This document shows positions 21,231 through 30,048 of a stretch of 63,129 bases of DNA, in pieces (the stretch's first letter is position 1; each line of letters opens with the position of its first letter). The position numbers and the translations under genes were made by a program. This DNA comes from Blastocatellia bacterium (lineage in GTDB: Bacteria > Acidobacteriota > Blastocatellia > UBA7656). The stretch covers positions 1-63,129 of the forward strand of contig DATENM010000142.1 of the NCBI GenBank assembly GCA_035275065.1, given 5' to 3'. The notes beneath the pieces are model-generated. The model worked only from the letters and a program-made list of their open reading frames with translations, was not told the DNA's origin and searched no databases.

Positions 21231-22009
21231 ATCTTGCTGAGAAGCTTGCCAGTGCCGTACTCAACGCCCAGGCGAATATGAGACAGGCAAGGGCGCTAAC
21301 CATAGCTGAACTGACCAAACAGCGTAATGAATTGCGGCGGCTAGGTGAAATGGTTATTGACTCAAGTCAACTTCAGCAGCAAAAACTAGAACTTGATCGC
21401 TCCTTAAACCTTGTCACGTTAGAAATAGAAAAGCTTATAGCTGAACGCGATAAAGAATCAGCGATTCTCAAACAGGAATTGCAAACTGCCTGGGAGCGGC
21501 TTTCCAAGATTTACAATACAAAGCTGAAGGAAAATCATGCTCAGCAAACGGTAATTAATTTCAACGATGCGATAGAGGCATACGCCGTTGACCTTGAGAA
21601 ACTGGGTATTGACGTTCAGCAAGCTACGCCTGCTCAACTTCGCAAGCAACTTCCCACACTGGCGCGTATAGCCGCATTGACGCGTAAAAAAGCTGAAGAA
21701 ATAGCGGGAGAGGCTTCGAAGAGGCTGGAAGCCGGGTCTGCTCTGAGCCAACAATATAGAGCATTACAGGAGGAGCAATTCCAGATCGAACAGCAATGGA
21801 ATGAGTTGCGCCAAGCACTGCGCCAGCACTATAGATCGGGCGAAACCGGAATCATGGCAGACCTCGAAACTATGGACAAAAGTACGGCAAAGCGGCTACG
21901 GCAAGAGATTCTGGCCCCCCAATTGAATGACGCGCGCATCGAACGTGAGAAAGGGCTGACAAATGCCGACCCCCTCAAGGAGCTCGACTCTTTAACCTCT
22001 CACTCATAA
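21227..22009 (+). CDS. Long coiled-coil protein, unknown function
   Basis: This 260-residue protein is almost entirely helical and charged, with long heptad stretches (AELTKQRNELRRL, EIEKLIAERDKE and KKAEEIAGEASKRLE). No signal peptide, membrane segment or enzymatic motif is visible. ATG 21227 overlaps the preceding stop. Base composition is lower in GC than the NRPS genes, which suggests a separate origin. Together with its two neighbours it could form a filament or complex; no function can be assigned. Confidence 0.65.
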   Translation: MNLAEKLASAVLNAQANMRQARALTIAELTKQRNELRRLGEMVIDSSQLQQQKLELDRSLNLVTLEIEKLIAERDKESAILKQELQTAWERLSKIYNTKLKENHAQQTVINFNDAIEAYAVDLEKLGIDVQQATPAQLRKQLPTLARIAALTRKKAEEIAGEASKRLEAGSALSQQYRALQEEQFQIEQQWNELRQALRQHYRSGETGIMADLETMDKSTAKRLRQEILAPQLNDARIEREKGLTNADPLKELDSLTSHS

Positions 22010-22240
22010 TGACCATCTGCTTCAAGTAGGCCATCTGAGCTGTGCTCGGTCAGCAGTTCCAAATATGCCCGGGCCGAGCATCAGGAGCCCGCCCGGGGTT
22101 GTCTCAAGATGCCGTTCTATTTCGAACCGCATCCATAACCGCACCGGAAAGAAAACGGGTAGATGAGTTCTCTATCCGAAGGGTATGTAACAATCACAGA
22201 ATCGGGTTCAGCCATCGGGGCATTCTCCTCGTGAGTGCCT

Positions 22241-23212
22241 TCAATTTCCGGCCACCGCGCGCACCGGCCTCGGCACCTGAAGGGGCCGATTGCGATGGCG
22301 CAAGTACAGGTTATTGAAGATCAGGGCCATGCCGGTCAGGACAGCGCCAATCACCTGAACTTTCGATGGGAGGACGCCGCCAACTGCCGAGATCAAGAAA
22401 GTTGTGATGGGCACCACATCCATAAACAGAACTCCGTTCAATGGCGTGAGGCATCGGTTGCCCAGGTTCCAGCTTAAGACGCCGATAAAACCTGCGCAGA
22501 AAGCCATGTATGCCAGGTGCGGAGTGATGAAAGCCAAGGTGTGCAGCGAGGGTACAGAGATCACTCGCGTGCCGAGGAGGATCGCGTTTAGGGCGAAGAC
22601 GCTGGAAAGACCGAGGAGCGTCGTGCCGGTGGTGTACTGAAGCGGCGACAGTTGCGGATAGTAAGCGGCACCCACCGTGTAGATCACCCAGCACAAAGCG
22701 CCGAGAATAATCAGCGCATCGGCTCCATAGTGCTGGGGCTGGTGAATGACACTGAGGAGGTCGCCCTTGGTGATGACCAGCAAGACGCCGCTTAACGACA
22801 TCAGGATGAACAAGACGGAGTAAAGCGGCGGGGCGATTTTTCTGAATGCCCAGTTCACTAGGAGACCCAGCATCGGCTGAGTCGCCATCATGATGGAGGC
22901 GGTTAATGCGCCTTCTTTACCAGCAAGCTGTTGCCCGAGAAACACAAGAAACTGGAATCCCGCAAATCCAGCGGTCCCGAACATCCAGAGCCGGATGATG
23001 TCTCGTTTAGTCAGATTCCACGCCCGCTCACGTTCCTTGATCAGCAGCGCGACCAGAAAGGCCATCCCCGCAAGCGAGTATCGCATGACTGTGAAGGTGA
23101 AGGGGTCAATCTCTGTAAGCGCACTAGTCATGACGGGAAACATAGCCCCCCAGGAAATCGTGGCGATCAAACAATAGAGAACCCCCTTCGAATATTGATT
23201 CGGTGAGATCAT
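22241..23212 (-). CDS. EamA/DMT-family transporter
   Basis: This 323-residue membrane protein has about ten hydrophobic helices in two EamA repeats. GVLYCLIATISWGAMFPV opens the first repeat; WVIYTVGAAYYPQLSPLQ opens the second, and the last helices follow NGVLFMDVVPITTFLISAVGG. I chose ATG 23212 (MISPNQ) because CAGGAGG stands before it; the start then lies 89 bp inside the racemase gene. Known EamA members export amino acids and other small metabolites. As the last gene of a four-gene amino-acid-modifying operon, export of the product (and self-protection) is the likely role. Confidence 0.88.
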   Translation of the reverse strand: MISPNQYSKGVLYCLIATISWGAMFPVMTSALTEIDPFTFTVMRYSLAGMAFLVALLIKERERAWNLTKRDIIRLWMFGTAGFAGFQFLVFLGQQLAGKEGALTASIMMATQPMLGLLVNWAFRKIAPPLYSVLFILMSLSGVLLVITKGDLLSVIHQPQHYGADALIILGALCWVIYTVGAAYYPQLSPLQYTTGTTLLGLSSVFALNAILLGTRVISVPSLHTLAFITPHLAYMAFCAGFIGVLSWNLGNRCLTPLNGVLFMDVVPITTFLISAVGGVLPSKVQVIGAVLTGMALIFNNLYLRHRNRPLQVPRPVRAVAGN

Positions 23213-24038
23213 AGTCGGCCTCCTGCCCCTCAAGGGGTAACATTGATTCTAGTTGAACAACTTGTGAGAATCCCTGAGCCGCAAACACTCGTGCTAATTC
23301 GACCGCATTGTGCCTGCTCGTCAGTAACAGGGAGTACGAGGGGGAACGCTGCTTACGGGCGAGCGGCGAGAGATCCCGGCGCACAGCGGCCGCCACTTCG
23401 GCTGCCGGGTCTAACCAAAATCGCACGTTCGTAAACGCTTCGCTCAACTCCGGTCGCAGTAAGGGAAAGTGCGTACAGCCTAAAATAACGGTCGTTACTT
23501 CGTCGCGCACGCTGGCTGGCATCAGGACTTCGAGCACGCCGACGAGTCGCTTACCATCGATTAGCTGGCGGTTGGCCATCTTCTGCTCCGCCATATAGAC
23601 CAGGTCCAAACTTCCGATGGCCGAGATTTGCCCCTGGTTGTGTGTGGCGATGAGGTCCTTCACGATGCGACGTTCGAGCGTGGCGGGAGTGGCAAGCAAC
23701 ACCACTCTGCCGCCAGCGCTGACGCTTATCGCACGCATGATCGGCGGGATCACGCCGTAGATCGGTACAGGGTTGTGATGATTCAGCCGGTCGGCGATGG
23801 CTGTCGACGCGGTATTGCAAGCCACCACGATTGCCCTGGGTTCAAAATGATCCTCTAAGATCGAGAGCAGCTCGTTAACGCGTCTGGCGAGCAGCCCTTC
23901 GTCTTTATTGCCGTAGGGGAACCAACCGTTGTCGGCTAAATAGATCAAGTCGTGGCCCGGGCAATACTTCATGAGTCGCCGAGCAACGGTCAGTCCCCCA
24001 ACCCCTGAGTCATAAACGATGAGTGGACGGTAAAGCAT
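23124..24038 (-). CDS. Glutamate/aspartate racemase-family protein (MurI-like)
   Basis: The protein has 304 residues with the full glutamate-racemase pattern: DSGVGGLTVAR (Asp10, Ser11), ADNGWFPYG, VVACNTAST (catalytic Cys74) and LGCTHFPLL (catalytic Cys188). It is some 35 residues longer than usual because the C-terminus overlaps the transporter gene. ATG 24038 follows AGGGGA. MurI normally feeds peptidoglycan, but this copy sits 9 bp after a hydroxylase gene in a specialised operon. I infer that it sets or inverts the stereocentre of a pathway amino acid, or protects the host. A housekeeping role cannot be excluded. Confidence 0.88.
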   Translation of the reverse strand: MLYRPLIVYDSGVGGLTVARRLMKYCPGHDLIYLADNGWFPYGNKDEGLLARRVNELLSILEDHFEPRAIVVACNTASTAIADRLNHHNPVPIYGVIPPIMRAISVSAGGRVVLLATPATLERRIVKDLIATHNQGQISAIGSLDLVYMAEQKMANRQLIDGKRLVGVLEVLMPASVRDEVTTVILGCTHFPLLRPELSEAFTNVRFWLDPAAEVAAAVRRDLSPLARKQRSPSYSLLLTSRHNAVELARVFAAQGFSQVVQLESMLPLEGQEADYDLTESIFEGGSLLFDRHDFLGGYVSRHD

Positions 24039-24047
24039 CGAATTCCC

Positions 24048-25022
24048 CTATGCCGCAATGGCGCGGCTGAACTGGCTTTGGCGCAACGTCCGAGATTTGC
24101 GAAGGTCGTTGGTGAAGACGACCCGCGACAGCCACCGGGCACTAGGCCCGTACCGCGCCTTGAATGCTTCGCGCGCGTGGACGCAACGATAGTTGTCAAT
24201 AAACACACAATCACGCGCCCGCAAGGTGATGGATATGCGGTTGGCAACGAAGTGATCGAGCAGCTTTTCAAGCGCCCGTCGCTCAAGCCCGCCATAATCT
24301 TCAAGCTTCAGCAAGGTCGTATTGATCCGCACATAAGGCTTGTCTGAGCAGCCGAACAGAATCGCTTGTGCTTCTTCATTGACGACGCCCGAAGTCGCGT
24401 GAATCGGGTTGTGGGCAATTCGGAACCGGGGTTGGAACAGGGCGTCGCGCTCCTCATCTGTGAGCGCGACACCATCCACGCAGGAGATCGTCGTTGTCAC
24501 GCGCTCGACATTGCGCATACAAGCAAGACTGATGTAATCCGGACGAGAAGGATGGAAGGCATCTTCTGTGTGAAAGCCGAATGCGAGACGTGATCCCGCG
24601 CTCGAATTGCCCATCACCTCATGTTCACGCCGCGGAATAATATTGTTGTAAACGCTACCTTGCCGTTGGCTCGTGAATCCTATTGCCTCACCGAGAAGGC
24701 TGCCATACAGCCCCTGTAGAAGCTGCAAATCGTTAAGCTCGTATCCCGGTTCCATCTCTGGATAACCTGAGGGCGTTGGCCCTGGCCCTTCAGCCAGCAC
24801 CGGATTGTCACGCACGAGCAATACAGGCGCTTGTTCTTCCCGTTTGAAGCGATAAAACGCCTGCCTGATTCGCTTCGGCATCTCCTGCGCAAAAACGGTG
24901 GCTTCTTCCAAAAAAGAATGTTGATTCAGCAGCCGTTGATCGGATCGAATCTCGGCAAGTAGTGATCGGATCTGGCTTGCCTCCTCCGGCATAAGCTCTA
25001 TTTGTGTTACCGCTGTCGTCAT
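24048..25022 (-). CDS. Fe(II)/2-oxoglutarate amino-acid hydroxylase (VioC/AsnO-like)
   Basis: This 324-residue protein belongs to the clavaminate-synthase-like group of free amino-acid beta-hydroxylases (VioC for Arg, AsnO for Asn). Iron ligands are visible as HTED (His151, Glu153; the motif continues AFHPSRPDY as in VioC) and His282 in RCVHAREAF. The 2-oxoglutarate Arg is probably Arg296 in SARWLSR. The start ATG 25022 has AGGAGG at ideal spacing. The gene lies 31 bp after the diiron oxidase gene and 9 bp before the racemase gene. It probably hydroxylates a free L-amino acid at C-3; which one cannot be read from the sequence. Confidence 0.88.
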   Translation of the reverse strand: MTTAVTQIELMPEEASQIRSLLAEIRSDQRLLNQHSFLEEATVFAQEMPKRIRQAFYRFKREEQAPVLLVRDNPVLAEGPGPTPSGYPEMEPGYELNDLQLLQGLYGSLLGEAIGFTSQRQGSVYNNIIPRREHEVMGNSSAGSRLAFGFHTEDAFHPSRPDYISLACMRNVERVTTTISCVDGVALTDEERDALFQPRFRIAHNPIHATSGVVNEEAQAILFGCSDKPYVRINTTLLKLEDYGGLERRALEKLLDHFVANRISITLRARDCVFIDNYRCVHAREAFKARYGPSARWLSRVVFTNDLRKSRTLRQSQFSRAIAA

Positions 25023-25053
25023 GTTGACCTCCTGGAATCTATTGCATCTTCAA

Positions 25054-25716
25054 TTAGAGATGCACGCCTGCTTTCGCAAACAGGGCGGGGACCAGTCGAA
25101 AGCTTTCGAGCCGCGCTTCATAAAAGGGCAACACGTGATCATCGACTGGAAAGTCGCTCGTGAGATCATGATGTCCACCAGTCCCGCTATCGAACTGGAT
25201 GTGTTTCTCCAAATAGTGACGGAACGCGTACAAACCCGGGGCTGACCAGTCAGGTGCGTCCAATATCCGTGCGTAAATCCCTGAAAGCTCCAGTTCACGG
25301 CTGAACACAGTCATTGCCCTGTCGGCGCCGGACAAGTTTCGGCAGGCGTTCAGATATTCAACGCCATGCTGAACCAAGGCCTCGTCCATCTGATTGATGA
25401 CATCATGCTTTTTCAGAAAATGTTCGAGAAATTCGTGGTGATCTCCCGCCTGGCGATAATCATCAAGGAAGAGATTCTTGGTTTTGAGCTCTCCGCGAGC
25501 CATTTTTGCTAACCCACGATGATCGGGATAGAGGTCGAGCGCGATCCGCAGGGCCTCGGCAAACTCTACGGCGGCGACCCACGACAAGTACCAGACCTTC
25601 GTGAGCTCGGACGTATCGAGATTGGACCAGCTGAGCTGTTTGATCTGTTCGACCACCAGCTTATAGTCAGGTTGGTCGCTCATCATTGGAACCGAATTGT
25701 CAGTTAAGGTTGTCAT
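25054..25716 (-). CDS. Haem-oxygenase-like diiron oxidase (HDO)
   Basis: This 220-residue all-helical protein has candidate diiron ligands in the order expected for the HDO fold (CADD, UndA, BesC, SznF): a Glu in WVAAVEFAEAL (about 51), His in AGDHHEFLEHF (93/94), Glu in FSRELELSG (141/143), then His172-x3-Asp176 and His182/183 in EKHIQFDSGTGGHHDL. I chose ATG 25716 (MTTLTDN) because AAAGGAGAGG precedes it; a TTG 13 codons upstream lacks support. HDOs cleave or oxidise small amino acids or fatty acids with O2. It is the first gene of the operon. The family call is good; the reaction is unknown. Some HDO-fold proteins are annotated as DUF3865. Confidence 0.7.
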   Translation of the reverse strand: MTTLTDNSVPMMSDQPDYKLVVEQIKQLSWSNLDTSELTKVWYLSWVAAVEFAEALRIALDLYPDHRGLAKMARGELKTKNLFLDDYRQAGDHHEFLEHFLKKHDVINQMDEALVQHGVEYLNACRNLSGADRAMTVFSRELELSGIYARILDAPDWSAPGLYAFRHYLEKHIQFDSGTGGHHDLTSDFPVDDHVLPFYEARLESFRLVPALFAKAGVHL

Positions 25717-25761
25717 CTGTTGCCTCTCCTTTTTGTCAAGTTCTGTAGTTGTCAAGTCCGA

Positions 25762-25783
25762 CGTGTTTCAGTCGTGTTTCAGT
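25762..25783 (-). repeat. Tandem 11-bp repeat upstream of the HDO gene
   Basis: CGTGTTTCAGT occurs twice head-to-tail (25762-25772 and 25773-25783), about 46-67 bp upstream of the HDO start codon. It could be an operator. Nearby, TTGTCAAGT also occurs twice. Confidence 0.6.
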
Positions 25784-25874
25784 TAGGCAAGCCACAGACC
25801 GTTTCCGGCATCTCGCCAAGTAGGAGTCGTTGCGCGACTTACGAGGTTTTCGCAGATGGCTCGCCCGCTTGATC

Positions 25875-25908
25875 GCGGTGCGCGGCGGTGCGCCGCGGTG
25901 CGCACCGC
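25875..25908. repeat. Three GCGGTGCGC repeats ending in a perfect palindrome
   Basis: GCGGTGCGC starts at 25875, 25885 and 25895. The last copy is part of the 14-bp palindrome GCGGTGCGCACCGC (25895-25908). It could be a protein-binding site or simply a hairpin former; no T-run follows on either strand. Confidence 0.65.
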
Positions 25909-26235
25909 TCGCCGGGCGACGCCTGACGAATCCTTACTATGCTCAGGGCAACTTCCATTTCTAACGTCGCCTTCGGTTCACTTTTGAAGGCCAGGAGCGG
26001 TTAATCGCTGCAATCCGCATTCGCCCTTGAACCGGTCTGTGATCAAATTCACATTCAGCGAACAGCTCGCGGCGATGCCGGAATTTGCTCATTGAATGTG
26101 GCGCGTTCGTTATGCAAAAGGTGATAAATCGGCAAGAGTGTGGTCTTGTCGGAGGGGGGGCGACGATCAGTTTTGCGATTTGAAAAATTTCTAGGCGAGG
26201 CCAGCCTCTTTCGTTAGTCTGTACTTAGACTCTCA

Positions 26236-29200
26236 TTAGGTGTGTCCAAAAGCATTATTGCCACCCAATTCCAAACGAAAATCCTGGGAACAGCAAGAGG
26301 AGAGGACGTGCCTGGCTTGCACGTAATCGGCGGTATTATGGCCCTCCGCAAACCAGCCCAGAGCCTGCAATAGTACCTTCTTCGCCTCGTCTTCTCTCCG
26401 GCATGAAACCAACATTCGACTAAGACTCACAACCGCGCGCAACTCCAGAGACCTACCCTCCTGGCTATGGGCCAGCTCTATGGCTTGCCTGAAGGAGCGC
26501 TCAGCTTTATCCAAGTAGTCCTCCGTCTTCGTTGGATTCTGTCTGGCACGAAGAACAAAGAGCTCCCCCTCGACCCGATAAAGCTCGGGCCTGTAATAGT
26601 TCTCGTTGTGATCCGTCGATATACTCAATCCTTCCTCCACGAGACCTAATGCCTCGCCAAGCAAGTGGGGCTTGTCACTCTCTGTTGTCCTCTCAATTGC
26701 TTTCGCATATGCGTCTGCGAGCCTGGCCAAAAAGTTCGATACCCCGAGCTTTGCGCTCGCTGCCTCCCAAAGCCCCAAGCCACTACGTATCCGTTCAATA
26801 CCTTCCGCAAACAACCCGTGCATTACTGAGGCACAGCCCTGAATAACGGTTCCGCAGGCGAGCCAATGTACGAACCCATACTTACTCGATATTTCTAAGA
26901 GCTCATTGGCGTACCCCTGAACGGCCTTGCCATCTCCAGAACATTGTGCGAGGCCAGCAGAAAAATGAAGGGCTAGCGCGAGCGTATGATGGTCTAATAG
27001 TGTTCTTGCCCTTGCTAGCGCTTCTTCACATCGGCTCGACGCCGTGTCTGGATAACCCAAGTACCACATAGTCCACGCTGCATAGGAAAGGGAAGCAACC
27101 CGCACGTCGAATCCCCCCATGCCGGAGTGTGGTTCCTTTGCGCCGTAAGTCGCAATGGCGATTTCTAGATGTTCGCGAGCCTCATTGAATCTTCCCAGGT
27201 AAAACGCAGTGGCACCCATTGCGAAATTGGCTTCAGCAACATGGAGTGGCTGTCTCGTTTCTTTGGAGCACTTGATGAGGCTACTTGCGACTATCCAGGC
27301 ATCTTCGTATTCCGCGGCGACGTGGTGACATCTCCACAAGCCGCGGAGGGCCAAGAAACGATCTGGGGTACTCCCGGATTCTTCGGCCTCCCGTCTAGCC
27401 AGCTCATAAGCCAGCCTTGCCTCTCGAGCCGGAAAGCCCTTGGTGACCGACAGATGGAATCCTGCTTGATTAAGCACATAAATCCGAGCGTTCTTACTAA
27501 GGTTATGGACGGGCCGAGTCCAGTCTCCGTGCTCGAAAAAGTGCGAGAGTGCGGACAGGAGCGGACCGAAAGCGGCCAGCTTGCTTGTGGCGTAGCGACC
27601 ATCCCCCCTCATGAGACGAGATCTATAAATCTCATCAAGGACCTGCTCATGCAAGCCGGCCTTGCAACCGTGAGCCACTGCTGCGAAGAGAGGCCCCATT
27701 TCCGGGATCGTTTCCGGGTATTGCCTGGCTTTTGTCCTAAGATGCTCGAAAAGGCGCCTGTGGCCTTCCTTCCACCCCTCCGGGTATAATTCCCGGAATT
27801 GTGATCCAAAATACTCACGCACGAGGGGATGAGCTTCGAGGACGGTTGTCTGATCTAGCAGGCTATCTGCCAACAAGGCGGCGTCGCGAAGGTTCGAAAT
27901 TGTAAGTTCCCAGTCGCCTTCGCTCAACTGCTCACTAGCGTCAGTCAAGCCGGGAATGGCCGGCAGCGCGCGAAGCTTAGCTATCGATGCCCCATCGGCC
28001 GGACGGTCGAAGAGGCCTATCATGCGTAACACTGCCTGTTCCGGCCCCTCCCCCAGCCATTTAGCATACGATTCCATAACTCGAATAGCATGTGCCCCTT
28101 GCTTGGCGTCGACCTCCAGCAGACTGAGTTCACTCGCGCGCCGGGCATCACCGTGACATGCTTTCCTCAAGTACGTACCCAACAGCGCGAGCGCAAGTGG
28201 ATGCCCCCCAAAACACAGACTTACTTGTTCAAGCTTGTCGTCGCTCCCTCGAACACCCAGCGCCATAAGTAACTGCGCGCCCGCTTTGCTTGAGAGGTTA
28301 TCTAGTTCGAGAGTCTGTACAGTAGGCGCAGTGCTGTCTTCGAAGTCCTGAAGATCGGCCACCCGTACGCGCGTAGAAATGACGCATAGACCTGGACTCG
28401 ATGCGGCCAGCTCTCTTAGGAGGACACGAAGCCCCTCGTCTCTCAGCTTGCCCTCTTGGGATCCAGGAGGGAACTGAACGACCTCAAGCCCGTCGAGTAC
28501 CAATAAGGCGCGCTGTGCCTTGAGCACATGGGCTAGCCGCTCCCCTCTTTCGCCGGGGTAACGTGCCTTGGTAGCATCCGAGTCGCTAAACCAATTCAAC
28601 GCTTCTGCAATAAAACCATCGGCTGACAGTGTCCGCTCGTAGGTATTTTGGTGATAGAAAGACCTGGCATAAACCCGATGCGCGCCGCGGTAGTTGGCGG
28701 TACTCATCGACTGCAACCAGTGAGTGAGCAGAGTTGACTTCCCGACTCCGCCGAAACCCACGAGAACGATGATATGCGTATTTGCCTCCTCCCATGCTCT
28801 GTTCAAGAACTGTAATGCCTTTTCGCGACCGAATAAGTGCTGGCCGGTTCGGGGCAATAGAATGGAAACATCGCGAGCCGATAGGGGGGGACGTTCGCCA
28901 GATTGTGGTGGAGGCGCATCCCCGTCAGACAGGAACGGCCCTAGTATGCTTGGGCTTTTGTGGGAGCCGGCCTCTGGTCTCCGTCCTTCACGAATGTCGA
29001 GAAGCCAGGCGAGGCTGGCCGGGTTTAGAGCTTTGAATGCTTGTTTACCCCGAGGTTCGCTCTTCAATCCCTTTCGAATATATCTGGCAATGGAACGGGC
29101 GTCCCGGAACGGAAGTCCGAATGCTGTGAGTGCGGCCGCCCGAACACAATCAGAGAGATCATCCGGCGCGCTATCGCCGACCCTGGCATTGAATTCGTTC

Positions 29201-30048
29201 ACGAATCTAATGAGGTCTTCAAGCCTCGGTGGCGTCCTTAGAGGACACGGTTCTCGGCCGCTATTGGTCCGAAACCGATTCTCGGACGATGGAATCAAAT
29301 CCTCGCGCTCAAGGATGTTCCCCTTTGCCCTGCCGACCGCGCGTGTGATCGCATTCTTCAGCTCGCGTACGTTTCCGGGCCAATGGTAGGCTTTCATCGC
29401 CTTGACGACGTCCGGCTCAATGGTAAAGGCCCTGTCGCCGATGAAATGGCGTGCGAGAAGCGGTATATCGTCAGGACGATGGCGGAGAGTGGGGAGCACG
29501 ATCTCCAGGACGTTGAGGCGGTAGAAAAGATCAGCACGGAACTTGCCTTCATCAACCAACTTTTGGAGGTTCACCTTGGTGGCGGCGATCACGCGGACGT
29601 CAACTTTGACTGTGCTCTTGCCCCCCAGCCGTTCCACCTCGCCGGTTTCGAGCACCCGGAGCAGTTTGCCCTGAGTCTGAAGAGGCATGTCGTCGATGTC
29701 ATCGAGGAAGAAGGTTCCGCCGTTTGCGCGCTCGATTTTGCCTTGCTTGAGTTCTCTGGCGTCAGTAAAGGCCCCCCTCTCATGACCGAACAGCTCATCT
29801 TCGATCAGGTTCCCGCCTCTGGGGCACGAGAACACTTCCATAGGTTTACCGCATCGGCTGCTACGGTTGTGGATCTCGCGTGCTATAACTTCCTTTCCTG
29901 TTCCGGTTTCCCCTTCGATGAGCACGGTTGCGTCTTGCTTGGCGCATTTCTTTAAGTCGTCAACCACTTTTTGCATTTCACGCGAGCAGTGAATGATAAT
30001 TGGGTCGAGTGTGGAACGAGTGGGCTCATCTAATTCTTTGATGCTCAT
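26236..30048 (-). CDS. Sigma-54-type AAA+ domain fused to STAND NTPase and TPR array
   Basis: This 1270-residue protein combines two NTPases. Residues 15-255 are a sigma-54-interaction AAA+ module: Walker A GETGTGKE (46-53), GAFTDA (92-97, a variant of the sigma-54 contact loop GAFTGA), Walker B GTFFLDDIDD, and WPGNVREL (223-230). Residues about 270-390 are a helical/low-complexity linker. Residues 400-720 are an NB-ARC-like STAND NTPase: FGREKAL, Walker A GFGGVGKST (431-439), Walker B ALLVLDGLE and GGHPLALALLG. From about 780 onward helical repeats of TPR type fill the protein. I see no C-terminal Fis helix-turn-helix, so DNA targeting may need a partner. The TPR/STAND part probably senses a ligand or protein. 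It lies between the other regulators and the HDO operon. Confidence 0.85.
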   Translation of the reverse strand: MSIKELDEPTRSTLDPIIIHCSREMQKVVDDLKKCAKQDATVLIEGETGTGKEVIAREIHNRSSRCGKPMEVFSCPRGGNLIEDELFGHERGAFTDARELKQGKIERANGGTFFLDDIDDMPLQTQGKLLRVLETGEVERLGGKSTVKVDVRVIAATKVNLQKLVDEGKFRADLFYRLNVLEIVLPTLRHRPDDIPLLARHFIGDRAFTIEPDVVKAMKAYHWPGNVRELKNAITRAVGRAKGNILEREDLIPSSENRFRTNSGREPCPLRTPPRLEDLIRFVNEFNARVGDSAPDDLSDCVRAAALTAFGLPFRDARSIARYIRKGLKSEPRGKQAFKALNPASLAWLLDIREGRRPEAGSHKSPSILGPFLSDGDAPPPQSGERPPLSARDVSILLPRTGQHLFGREKALQFLNRAWEEANTHIIVLVGFGGVGKSTLLTHWLQSMSTANYRGAHRVYARSFYHQNTYERTLSADGFIAEALNWFSDSDATKARYPGERGERLAHVLKAQRALLVLDGLEVVQFPPGSQEGKLRDEGLRVLLRELAASSPGLCVISTRVRVADLQDFEDSTAPTVQTLELDNLSSKAGAQLLMALGVRGSDDKLEQVSLCFGGHPLALALLGTYLRKACHGDARRASELSLLEVDAKQGAHAIRVMESYAKWLGEGPEQAVLRMIGLFDRPADGASIAKLRALPAIPGLTDASEQLSEGDWELTISNLRDAALLADSLLDQTTVLEAHPLVREYFGSQFRELYPEGWKEGHRRLFEHLRTKARQYPETIPEMGPLFAAVAHGCKAGLHEQVLDEIYRSRLMRGDGRYATSKLAAFGPLLSALSHFFEHGDWTRPVHNLSKNARIYVLNQAGFHLSVTKGFPAREARLAYELARREAEESGSTPDRFLALRGLWRCHHVAAEYEDAWIVASSLIKCSKETRQPLHVAEANFAMGATAFYLGRFNEAREHLEIAIATYGAKEPHSGMGGFDVRVASLSYAAWTMWYLGYPDTASSRCEEALARARTLLDHHTLALALHFSAGLAQCSGDGKAVQGYANELLEISSKYGFVHWLACGTVIQGCASVMHGLFAEGIERIRSGLGLWEAASAKLGVSNFLARLADAYAKAIERTTESDKPHLLGEALGLVEEGLSISTDHNENYYRPELYRVEGELFVLRARQNPTKTEDYLDKAERSFRQAIELAHSQEGRSLELRAVVSLSRMLVSCRREDEAKKVLLQALGWFAEGHNTADYVQARHVLSSCCSQDFRLELGGNNAFGHT

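Larger units (their letters stand above)
25717..26235. promoter_or_regulatory. 519-bp control region upstream of the HDO operon
   Basis: No gene is seen. On the HDO side it holds two TTGACA boxes (reading minus), a tandem 11-bp repeat (25762-25783), a weak sigma-54-like GG-N10-GC site (25787-25800) and a GCGGTGCGC repeat with a palindrome (25875-25908). The side towards 26236 is AT-richer and carries no obvious signal. Long spacing and repeats suggest that the operon has its own regulated promoter rather than simple read-through from the AAA+/STAND gene. Confidence 0.45.

Noticed and set aside
25875..25908. Terminator for the AAA+/STAND transcript
   Set aside because: The palindrome is GC-rich but no T-run follows on either strand, so it is listed only as a repeat.
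27169..27789. Plus-strand 206-codon frame in the TPR part of the AAA+/STAND gene
   Set aside because: Antisense to a continuous 1270-residue protein with clear motifs; no ribosome-binding site or recognisable domain.
29383..29955. Plus-strand 190-codon frame opposite the sigma-54 AAA+ domain
   Set aside because: Antisense to the Walker A/GAFTDA region; composition is explained by the real gene.
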